Origin: Bacteroidota bacterium
GTDB taxonomy: Bacteria; Bacteroidota; Bacteroidia; M30B66
Reading direction: 5' to 3'
Assembly: GCA_947497195.1 (NCBI GenBank)
Contig: CANMGM010000190.1
Coordinates: 1-5,036 of the forward strand
Length of the DNA stretch: 5,036 bases
The position numbers were made by a program, and so were the translations under genes. The notes beneath the pieces were generated by a model. That model saw nothing but the letters and a program-made list of their open reading frames with translations, had not been told where the DNA came from and did not search any database. The stretch's first letter is position 1. Each line of letters starts with the position of its first letter. Of the stretch, positions 1-5,036 are shown piece after piece.

Positions 1-70
1 TCTTGATTAAGTTAACTTCAAAATGGCGCTGGATACTTTCTTGTGCGGTATCGAGTAAAGAAACTTTAAG

Positions 71-100
71 TTGGTAATTCGTTAATCTTCCTTACTTTTG
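71..100 (+). promoter_or_regulatory. Bacteroidota-type promoter of the sufA-sufB unit
   Basis: A -33 element TTG (71-73) is followed after 19 bp by TACTTTTG (93-100), which matches the Bacteroidota -7 consensus TAnnTTTG at every fixed position. Transcription should start a few bases downstream, around 104-107, giving a leader of roughly 85 nt before the first gene. Both motif and spacing are seen directly. That it drives the downstream Fe-S genes is inferred from position. The motif is short and the region AT-rich, so chance remains possible, but the spacing is the canonical one. Confidence 0.65.
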
Positions 101-108
101 TTCTGTTT

Positions 109-123
109 TTAGATTTATTCTAA
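109..123. promoter_or_regulatory. Possible Fur/PerR-family operator (7-1-7 inverted repeat)
   Basis: TTAGATT-T-ATTCTAA is an inverted repeat of two 7-base arms around one base, with a single mismatch between the arms. It contains the perfect 6-5-6 repeat TTTAGA/TCTAAA (108-124). It agrees with the Bacillus PerR box TTATAATnATTATAA at 11 of 14 specified positions and less well with the Fur box. It lies just downstream of the predicted transcription start, where a bound repressor would block transcription. Suf genes are commonly controlled by iron or peroxide sensors, so the placement makes sense. No regulator gene is in the window and binding is inferred. Confidence 0.35.
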
Positions 124-178
124 ATAACAACCCTGCATTTTGAAACAAATCTGGCTGATGCAGTGTTTAACGCTTTAT

Positions 179-184
179 AAGGAG
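179..184 (+). promoter_or_regulatory. Strong Shine-Dalgarno sequence for the A-type carrier gene
   Basis: AAGGAG lies seven bases upstream of the ATG at 192 and fixes that start codon. It stands out because none of the other genes in this window has a comparable ribosome binding site, which suggests efficient translation of this carrier. Confidence 0.75.
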
Positions 185-191
185 AAAATAT

Positions 192-518
192 ATGATAACC
201 GTTTCAGAAACTGCAAAGACGAAGCTCGCTCAGTTGATGACCGAAAGCGGGTTTGCCGTTGATAGCTATTTACGTGTTGGTGTTGAGGGAGGAGGTTGTT
301 CCGGCCTATCGTACAAGATGGATTTCGATACCGAAATGCGCGATGGCGATCAGCTCTTCGAAGACAAAGGCGTGAAGATTCTCGTTGATAAGAAGAGTTT
401 TCTCTATCTGGTGGGTACCGAACTCGAATTCAGCGGTGGCCTTAACGGGAAAGGCTTTGCATTCAACAATCCAAACGCTACCCGTACCTGCGGCTGTGGC
501 GAAAGCTTTGCGGTTTAA
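192..518 (+). CDS. sufA: A-type Fe-S cluster carrier protein (SufA/IscA/HesB family)
   Basis: This 108-residue protein spans one full HesB/IscA (Fe-S biogenesis) domain, the usual family length. The three cluster-binding cysteines are present: Cys36 in the GGGCSG motif, and Cys100 and Cys102 in the C-terminal CGCG motif. The segment around residues 79-95 (EFSGGLNGKGFAFNNPNA) is also typical of the family. A-type carriers accept an Fe-S cluster from the scaffold and pass it to apo-proteins in the cytoplasm. The ATG at 192 is chosen because of the Shine-Dalgarno at 179-184. The gene lies 14 bp upstream of sufB, so the two are almost certainly one transcript from the promoter at 71-100. Family membership is near certain. 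The choice among SufA, IscA and ErpA rests on the sufB neighbour, not on residues. Confidence 0.93.
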   Translation: MITVSETAKTKLAQLMTESGFAVDSYLRVGVEGGGCSGLSYKMDFDTEMRDGDQLFEDKGVKILVDKKSFLYLVGTELEFSGGLNGKGFAFNNPNATRTCGCGESFAV

Positions 519-532
519 CATAGTTTAAGAGC

Positions 533-1981
533 ATGGCGGGCACGGGCAACGAAATTTTAGAGGATCACATCAATTCGGAGTATAAGTACGGATTTACCAC
601 CGATATCGAAATGGAATCGGCTCCCAAGGGGCTGAATGAAGATATCGTGAAGTTTATTTCGGCCAAGAAAAAAGAACCCGAATGGATGCTCGAATACCGC
701 CTCAAAGCTTTTCGCTACTGGCAAAAAATGACATCACCCGATTGGGCACATGTGCATTATCCACCCATCAATTTTCAGGACATTATTTACTACGCTGCCC
801 CCAAAAAGCAGAAGCAATTGAATAGTCTCGAGGAGGTGGATCCCGAACTTCGTAAAACATTCGAAAAACTCGGCATTTCGCTAGAGGAACAGAAGCGCCT
901 TACGGGTGTAGCTGTTGATGCCGTTATCGACTCGGTTTCAGTAAAAACTACCTTTAAGGAAAAGCTGGGTGAACTAGGCATTATTTTCTGTTCCTTTTCT
1001 GAGGCTGTCCAGGAGCATCCCGAGCTCATTAAGAAATACATGGGTTCGGTAGTACCCTACACCGATAATTTTTACGCAGCCTTGAACGGAGCTGTTTTCT
1101 CTGATGGTTCGTTCTGCTACATTCCGAAAGGAGTGCGCTGCCCGATGGAATTATCGACCTATTTCCGCATCAATGCGTCGGGTACCGGTCAATTCGAACG
1201 TACCTTGATCGTGGCCGACGAAGGTTCGTATGTGAGTTACCTCGAAGGCTGCACCGCGCCTATGCGCGACGAAAACCAGCTGCATGCAGCAGTGGTTGAA
1301 ATCGTGGCGCTCGAGAATGCCGAAGTGAAATACAGCACGGTACAGAATTGGTATCCGGGCAATAAAAACGGGGTAGGAGGGATTTATAATTTCGTTACCA
1401 AACGAGGTATTTGCCAGGGAAGAAAATCGAAAATTTCGTGGACACAGGTCGAAACCGGTTCAGCCATTACTTGGAAATACCCGAGTGTAATCCTTAAAGG
1501 CGATGAGTCGGTAGGCGAATTTTATTCGGTTGCGGTTACAAACAACATGCAGCAGGCCGATACCGGCACCAAGATGATTCATCTGGGTAAAAACACGCGT
1601 TCTACCATCATTTCAAAAGGAATTTCGGCGGGCCGAAGCAACAATTCGTACCGCGGTTTGGTGCGTATATCGAAGAATGCAGCCAATGCGCGAAACTTCT
1701 CGCAGTGCGATTCGCTGCTCATGGGCGATCAATGCGGTGCGCATACTTTTCCGTACATCGAAATAAACAATCCAAGCGGCACAGTTGAGCACGAGGCAAC
1801 CACGTCAAAAATTGGAGAAGACCAGTTGTTTTACTGCCGTCAGCGCGGTATCAGTACCGAGAAAGCGATTGGACTTATTGTAAACGGCTACTGTAAAGAG
1901 GTGCTAAACAAACTCCCTATGGAATTTGCCGTTGAGGCGCAGAAATTACTCAGCGTTTCGTTGGAAGGAAGTGTGGGATAG
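533..1981 (+). CDS. sufB: Fe-S cluster assembly scaffold protein SufB
   Basis: This full-length SufB has 482 residues, against about 495 in E. coli. SufB forms the SufBC2D scaffold on which Fe-S clusters are built in the cytoplasm, using sulfur from SufS/SufE. The N-terminal helical SufBD region covers roughly residues 34-170. The beta-helix core covers the rest and includes YLEGCTAPMRDENQLHAA (Cys240) and the C-terminal block QCDSLLMGDQCGAHTF. Counting back from the C-terminus with no gap, Cys392 and Glu421 (in HEATTS) fall at the positions of E. coli Cys405 and Glu434, which are reported as essential. Cys240 probably corresponds to E. coli Cys254, which is implicated in sulfur transfer. The start at 533 has only a weak ribosome site and lies 14 bp after the A-type carrier gene, suggesting coupled translation. 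Oddly, sufC and sufD do not follow. The related paralogue SufD is excluded by these conserved SufB cysteine motifs. Confidence 0.97.
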   Translation: MAGTGNEILEDHINSEYKYGFTTDIEMESAPKGLNEDIVKFISAKKKEPEWMLEYRLKAFRYWQKMTSPDWAHVHYPPINFQDIIYYAAPKKQKQLNSLEEVDPELRKTFEKLGISLEEQKRLTGVAVDAVIDSVSVKTTFKEKLGELGIIFCSFSEAVQEHPELIKKYMGSVVPYTDNFYAALNGAVFSDGSFCYIPKGVRCPMELSTYFRINASGTGQFERTLIVADEGSYVSYLEGCTAPMRDENQLHAAVVEIVALENAEVKYSTVQNWYPGNKNGVGGIYNFVTKRGICQGRKSKISWTQVETGSAITWKYPSVILKGDESVGEFYSVAVTNNMQQADTGTKMIHLGKNTRSTIISKGISAGRSNNSYRGLVRISKNAANARNFSQCDSLLMGDQCGAHTFPYIEINNPSGTVEHEATTSKIGEDQLFYCRQRGISTEKAIGLIVNGYCKEVLNKLPMEFAVEAQKLLSVSLEGSVG

Positions 1982-2050
1982 TTTTTTCTTCGAATGATTT
2001 CATAGGGTTCTTTAGCAAAATCGTTTAATTTTACCTAAAACGAACCGAAT

Positions 2051-2287
2051 ATGAGCAATAATGGATTGCGCGATGACATCATTAAAAAATTGGCGCAAAT
2101 TGAGGATTCAAATTTTTTGAATGCATTAAAATTGCTCATAGACTCTAAAGTAAATGATACGGTTTTTAGTTTGTCGCAACTTCAAAAAGAACGTGTAAAA
2201 CAAGGTAGAGTTAGGATAAAAGAAGGAGAAACATTTTCCCACGAAGAAGTTCAACGTGAAATGGATAAATGGCTGGGCACAAAGTAG
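2051..2287 (+). CDS. Putative type II toxin-antitoxin antitoxin
   Basis: This 78-residue, charged, mostly helical protein resembles the small antitoxins found in front of RelE/ParE toxins in Bacteroidota. After an N-terminal part (residues 5-32) the second half reads LSQLQKERVKQG (41-52), then IKEGETFSHEEV (56-67), and ends with a KWL segment (73-75). This is the recurring pattern of small Bacteroidota addiction-module proteins. The antitoxin would bind and neutralise the toxin and usually represses its own promoter. A possible -7 element, TAATTTTA (2026-2033, five of six consensus bases), lies upstream without a clear -33 TTG. The start has no Shine-Dalgarno. The gene overlaps the toxin remnant by 19 bases, as is typical of these pairs, and is visibly richer in A+T than sufB, consistent with acquisition by transfer. 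The assignment leans on pattern and on the toxin neighbour. The DNA-binding fold cannot be assigned by eye. Confidence 0.7.
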   Translation: MSNNGLRDDIIKKLAQIEDSNFLNALKLLIDSKVNDTVFSLSQLQKERVKQGRVRIKEGETFSHEEVQREMDKWLGTK

Positions 2288-2572
2288 TTTGGTCAAAAGA
2301 AGCTATAGGAAGATCTATTCTCCATTCTGGAGTTTTACAATTCAAGAAATGGGAATAAGAATTACAGCAAAAAGTTATATTTAAAAATCAATAAATCGAT
2401 TGGCTTAATTTCAAAGGCCCCATTTTTAGGTAAGTCAACGGATGAAGCATACGTAAGAGTTTTAATTACGTAAGATTATGCGATACTTTATGCGATTTTC
2501 GACGCGATAATTTTGGTTCAAATGGTTTGGGATTGTAGGCGAAACCCCGAAGAGAGTCGTATAGAATTTTAG
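2269..2572 (+). pseudogene. RelE/ParE-type toxin, inactivated by a frameshift and a nonsense codon
   Basis: The ATG at 2269 lies inside the antitoxin gene and begins MAGHKVVWSKEAI. At 2308/2309 one extra G (ATAGGAAGAT where ATAGAAGAT would keep frame) shifts the reading frame. In the next frame the protein resumes as EDLFSILEFYNSRNG, through SKAPFLGKSTDEAYVRVLIT. It meets TAA at 2471-2473, then continues DYAILYAIFDAIILVQMVWD and RRNPEESRIEF to TAG at 2570-2572. Repaired, it is a 100-residue protein with family hallmarks: a starting W-x-x-x-A, the P-x-x-G segment before VRVL, the DYAILY strand and the C-terminal D-x-R-x-NP. TAA at codon 68 is one base from AAA (Lys), the common residue before DY. 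Active toxins of this group cut mRNA on ribosomes (RelE) or poison gyrase (ParE). This copy as read would yield only a 29-codon peptide from the ATG. A sequencing error could explain one lesion but hardly both. Confidence 0.85.
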
Positions 2573-2580
2573 ATTAGGGA

Positions 2581-2599
2581 TGAAAATTGTTGATTTTCA
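2581..2599. terminator. Small hairpin between convergent genes, weak terminator candidate
   Basis: TGAAAAT-TGTTG-ATTTTCA is a perfect 7-bp inverted repeat with a 5-base loop, or 8 bp if a T-G pair is counted. It sits exactly where the plus-strand toxin remnant and the minus-strand transporter gene meet, and it includes the transporter's stop codon. The stem is AT-rich and no run of T follows on either strand, so it is not a standard intrinsic terminator. Convergent position is the main argument for it. Confidence 0.25.
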
Positions 2600-3493
2600 C
2601 ACCGAATTATTCACTGCCAATTTCCGCTTGCGCTGCTTCCAAAACGCATCTGCAAGAACCGAACATAAAATGATGCCGGCGCCGAGATAGAAACCCATGC
2701 CCAATTCGCGGTACTCCTTAAACACCCAAAATGCTAGCGCAATGCCATAAACCGGCTCGAGGTTAATGCTGAGGTTTACCGTAAACGGACTTAAAAATCG
2801 AAGCGAGCTTAGCGATAAATTAAATGCCACAACGGTGCAGAAAAAGCTCAACAATATCAAATAGAGCCAGTCGCTGCCAGAGGGTGTCCATTTTCCAAGG
2901 GGCATAATTAAATTGACTATCGGTAGTAAAATACAGAGCAGCAGAAATCCGGTAAACAATTCGTAAAACGAAAGTAGCCGCGAATCATATCGTTCAACCA
3001 GGCTTTTGTTGAGCACGGTAAACCATGCGCTGAAGAACGCAGATGCCAGCCCCACGGCGATGCCCAACATATGCTGCTTCTGGTCTTCGGCCATCAACGC
3101 AACACCCACCACGGCAAATGCCGAAAGGAGCAGTTCGGCTTTGGCCACCGGTTTTCGATGAATAAGCGGATCTAAAATCGCTGTAAATAAGGCAATCGTT
3201 GAGAGGCAAATCATGGCTACCGAAACCGAAGCCAGTTTTATGGAGCCGTAAAATAGAAGCCAGTGCACAACAATAACCGAGGAAACAGCTGCAATTCTTC
3301 GTATTTCGTTAAACGACAACAAACGCCATTTGCCTACAATAAAAACGTAAGCCAACATGCCCAGCGCGGCCATCCAAAGCCGGTGCAAAACCAGAATGTT
3401 GGAATTCAATTCGATAAGTTGTCCAAGAATTCCTGTAAATCCAAATAAAAAAACCGCAGCATGCAGTTCGATGTAGGCTTTTCTGTTTGCCAT
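2597..3493 (-). CDS. EamA-family (drug/metabolite transporter superfamily) inner-membrane transporter
   Basis: This 298-residue protein is built of about ten hydrophobic helices, the usual size and layout of two tandem EamA domains (roughly residues 8-135 and 142-285). Recognisable blocks are HRLWMA (37-42), GSIKLASVSVAMICLSTIAL (83-102) at the end of the first repeat, and SLRFLSPFTVNLSINLEPVY (230-249) in the second, followed by a short basic tail (WKQRKRK). Family members export or import small metabolites such as amino acids, nucleosides or drugs. The substrate cannot be read from the sequence. Its start codon overlaps the stop of the upstream hydrolase gene by one base (TGATG), so it is most likely co-transcribed and translationally coupled with it. 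There is no sign of a signal peptide, frameshift or missing helix. Confidence 0.9.
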   Translation of the reverse strand: MANRKAYIELHAAVFLFGFTGILGQLIELNSNILVLHRLWMAALGMLAYVFIVGKWRLLSFNEIRRIAAVSSVIVVHWLLFYGSIKLASVSVAMICLSTIALFTAILDPLIHRKPVAKAELLLSAFAVVGVALMAEDQKQHMLGIAVGLASAFFSAWFTVLNKSLVERYDSRLLSFYELFTGFLLLCILLPIVNLIMPLGKWTPSGSDWLYLILLSFFCTVVAFNLSLSSLRFLSPFTVNLSINLEPVYGIALAFWVFKEYRELGMGFYLGAGIILCSVLADAFWKQRKRKLAVNNSV

Positions 3494-4131
3494 CAGTTTA
3501 AAAAGGGATTGCTAACACGTTCCCTACCAATGGTAGTATCAGCACCATGTCCGCTGCATACCTCAAAATGGTCGGATAAAGTAAGCAGTTCGCGCCGAAT
3601 AGAATCGATGAGCGTTTCGTAATTTCCTCCGGGCAAATCGGTTCGTCCAATGGAGCCATTAAACAACACATCACCTGCAATCACAAACGCGTGCTCGTGT
3701 TGCACCAGACACACTTCACCAGGGCAATGACCCGGAGTAAAGCGTATTTCGAAGCGATGCACCCCCAAAAACAATTCGTTTTTTTGAAGCAATTCTGTTT
3801 CGGGTTCGGGCAAGCCGGGCACGCGAATGCCCCATACAGCTCCATATTGCTCTGCACCGAAATACAATTTTACATCATCAGGATGCAGATGCGGCGACAA
3901 TCCCCAAACACGTTTTACAAAAGCATTTCCCAAAATGTGATCGATGTGCGCATGCGTATTCACCAGCAATACAGGCTTGAGCTTGTTCTGATGGATAAAA
4001 TCCTCCAACGTTTGTTCCTCGTCAGCCGTGTAGCAGCCCGGGTCGATAATCATACAATGCTTATGTTCGTCCCAAACCAGCCAAGTATTTTCGGCAAAGG
4101 GGCCAAATGTAAATGATGTGCGCTGCAGCAT
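3493..4131 (-). CDS. Metallo-beta-lactamase-fold hydrolase, glyoxalase II-like (YcbL type)
   Basis: This 212-residue cytoplasmic protein has the complete metal-binding set of the glyoxalase II-like branch of the metallo-beta-lactamase superfamily. It carries THAHIDH with His60, His62, Asp64 and His65, His135 in TPGHCPGEV, Asp154 in AGDVLF, and His195 in SGHGADTTIGRE. The N-terminal FGPFAENTWLV and the GSIGRTDLPGGN stretch (159-170) are also typical, and the length matches the short YcbL-type enzymes of about 215 residues rather than full glyoxalase II, which carries an extra C-terminal substrate domain. Such enzymes hydrolyse thioesters such as S-D-lactoylglutathione, but for many the natural substrate is unknown, so detoxification is an inference. 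It is the first gene of a two-gene unit with the EamA transporter. The ATG at 4131 is preferred because the family pattern begins only a few residues in. Confidence 0.9.
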   Translation of the reverse strand: MLQRTSFTFGPFAENTWLVWDEHKHCMIIDPGCYTADEEQTLEDFIHQNKLKPVLLVNTHAHIDHILGNAFVKRVWGLSPHLHPDDVKLYFGAEQYGAVWGIRVPGLPEPETELLQKNELFLGVHRFEIRFTPGHCPGEVCLVQHEHAFVIAGDVLFNGSIGRTDLPGGNYETLIDSIRRELLTLSDHFEVCSGHGADTTIGRERVSNPFLN

Positions 4132-4138
4132 AATGCAA

Positions 4139-4146
4139 CAAAACTA
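4139..4146 (-). promoter_or_regulatory. Candidate -7 promoter element for the hydrolase-transporter unit
   Basis: On the minus strand this reads TAGTTTTG, an exact match to the Bacteroidota -7 consensus TAnnTTTG. It lies only 7 bases upstream of the hydrolase ATG, so transcription would begin at or just before the start codon. No TTG is found at the expected distance of about 19 bp upstream, so this half-promoter is tentative. Confidence 0.35.
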
Positions 4147-4158
4147 AAAGATTGCAAG

Positions 4159-4170
4159 TGCTTTAAAGCA
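4159..4170. repeat. Perfect 12-bp palindrome in the divergent intergenic region
   Basis: TGCTTTAAAGCA is its own reverse complement. It lies in the 86-bp gap between the minus-strand hydrolase gene and the plus-strand permease gene, where a shared operator would be expected. The same gap also holds a 10-bp AAAAATTTTT palindrome (4198-4207) flanked by two TCGAAA copies (4195-4200 and 4209-4214). No cognate regulator is in the window, so a binding site is only a possibility. Confidence 0.3.
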
Positions 4171-4217
4171 TCCACATTGCTTTTTTTATTAGGTTCGAAA
4201 AATTTTTATCGAAACGC

Positions 4218-5036
4218 ATGAACAAATCCCGCCAAGGCCTCTCCCTTTTTGCTTTAAGTATGATTGCTATCGGCGCCACTATTGGCTCTGGTATTTTTAA
4301 AACACCCGCAGGAATTGCAGCGAAGGTTTCTTCGAACGAAACCATCATTTTGCTGTGGATTTTAGGGGGCTTGGTTTCCTTACTTGGCGCCCTTGTATTT
4401 GCCGAACTGGGATCCCGCTTTTCCAATGCCGGCGGTGTTTATACCTACCTGAATAAAGCATACGGCCCACTTCCTGGATTTTTATACGGCTGGTGCCTTC
4501 TCACAGTAATTAGCAGTGGAACAATCGCAGCCTTATGCACAGTATTCGCCGAAAACCTATCATACTTTATCCCCATCGAGGCATCAAATCAAAAATATGT
4601 GGCGATGGGAAGCATCGTCATATTAACCCTTTTCAATGCCTTCAGTATAAAAAGCAGCGAATGGTTTGCCAACATTGGAACTGTTTTAAAAATCATAGGC
4701 ATTTATGCCCTTCTAATACTTGCCTTATTTCTGGGCGAATCCGCTATTTTCCCCGACGCTATTGCAGCTACAGTTACAAGCACGACGAAAGGTAGCGATA
4801 ACCTTGCCGGCGCATTCGTTGGCGTATTGTGGTCGTACACGGGCTGGCATTATGCAAGCTTTGTTTCGGGCGATGCCATAAATCCTAAACGCAATATTCC
4901 GCTCGCGATGCTATTGGGCACAGGTGCTGTAACGCTTACTTATGTCTTATGTAATCTGGGATATTTCAAGGTGATTGATCACGAAACGATGGCATCTTTT
5001 AATAATCCGGATGCGCCCAAGGTTCTTGCTGTTGAA
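4218..5036 (+). CDS. APC-superfamily amino-acid permease, N-terminal part (cut by window edge)
   Basis: The frame is open from ATG 4218 to the right edge, giving 273 codons of a protein that is usually about 430-500 residues. It begins MNKSRQGLSLFALSMIAIGA and carries the signature GSGIF (23-27) in the first helix, where the unwound segment of APC transporters binds substrate. Further typical blocks are FAELGSRFSNAGGVYTYL (61-78), YGPLPGFLYGW (82-92), and LWSYTGWHYASFVSGDAINP (204-223) around helix six. About seven of the expected twelve helices are visible. These permeases move amino acids or polyamines across the inner membrane. The YTGW segment recalls LAT/SteT-type exchangers, but the substrate is not decided. 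There is no Shine-Dalgarno. Upstream codons stay open to about 4170 but offer no ATG, so 4218 is the likely start. It is transcribed away from the hydrolase gene. Confidence 0.9.
   Translation, partial: MNKSRQGLSLFALSMIAIGATIGSGIFKTPAGIAAKVSSNETIILLWILGGLVSLLGALVFAELGSRFSNAGGVYTYLNKAYGPLPGFLYGWCLLTVISSGTIAALCTVFAENLSYFIPIEASNQKYVAMGSIVILTLFNAFSIKSSEWFANIGTVLKIIGIYALLILALFLGESAIFPDAIAATVTSTTKGSDNLAGAFVGVLWSYTGWHYASFVSGDAINPKRNIPLAMLLGTGAVTLTYVLCNLGYFKVIDHETMASFNNPDAPKVLAVE

Noticed and set aside
9..18. Perfect 10-bp palindrome AAGTTAACTT.
   Set aside because: It is short, AT-rich and lies more than 50 bp upstream of the predicted -33 element, with no extended symmetry, so chance is the simplest reading.
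3..77. A plus-strand open stretch from the left edge to TAA at 75-77, possibly the tail of an upstream gene.
   Set aside because: Only 24 codons with no recognisable motif. The other two plus-strand frames also contain stops here, so there is no basis to prefer this one.
2..91. A 30-codon minus-strand stretch with a protein-like composition (contains LLDTAQESIQRHFEVNLIK) that runs off the left edge.
   Set aside because: It follows a stop codon and has no ATG, GTG or TTG in frame within the window, and it overlaps the plus-strand promoter at 71-100. It may be a gene remnant or chance, and cannot be supported.
162..174. Small stem (AGTGT/ACGCT, 3-base loop) just before the Shine-Dalgarno of the carrier gene, considered as a translational control element.
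   Set aside because: Only five pairs including a G-T pair. It is too weak, and no riboswitch or leader-peptide pattern accompanies it.
2022..2042. Imperfect inverted repeat CGTTT...AAACG after sufB, considered as a terminator or antitoxin operator.
   Set aside because: Only five pairs with a long interior loop and no T run. It overlaps the possible antitoxin promoter but is not strong enough to call.
3263..4116. Open reading frames opposite to the EamA and hydrolase genes (61 and 141 codons).
   Set aside because: They lie antisense within two well-recognised genes and show no family motif or ribosome binding site, so they are shadows of the real coding frames.

Overview
This window looks like chromosomal DNA of a Bacteroidota bacterium, probably of the Flavobacteriales/Sphingobacteriales kind. 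The protein types support this, as does a textbook Bacteroidota promoter (TTG, 19 bp, TAnnTTTG) in front of the first gene. Most start codons also lack a Shine-Dalgarno sequence, which is common in that phylum. The assignment rests on pattern recognition, not on a database search.

Region 1 (about 71-1981, plus strand) is an Fe-S cluster assembly unit: a promoter, a possible Fur/PerR-type operator, an A-type Fe-S carrier (SufA/IscA family) and the complete scaffold subunit SufB. SufB normally works as SufBCD with the SufC ATPase, SufD, and a SufS/SufE sulfur source. None of these follows here, so the operon is split or has been interrupted right after sufB.

Region 2 (about 1982-2596) is a visibly AT-richer patch with a small type II toxin-antitoxin module. 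The 78-residue antitoxin is intact. The overlapping RelE/ParE-type toxin gene is dead: one inserted base (2308/2309) and one in-frame TAA (2471-2473) break an otherwise clear 100-codon reading frame.

Region 3 (2597-4131, minus strand) is a two-gene unit. A glyoxalase-II-like metallo-beta-lactamase-fold hydrolase is transcribed first and an EamA/DMT-type ten-helix transporter second. Stop and start share one base (TGATG), so the two are probably translated together.

Region 4 (4132-5036) is a divergent intergenic region with a perfect 12-bp palindrome, followed on the plus strand by the first 273 codons of an APC-superfamily amino-acid permease that runs off the right edge.

I see no clearly new biological system. 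The points most worth checking are the sufB/toxin-antitoxin junction, the decayed toxin beside an intact antitoxin, and the Fur/PerR-like box at the suf promoter.
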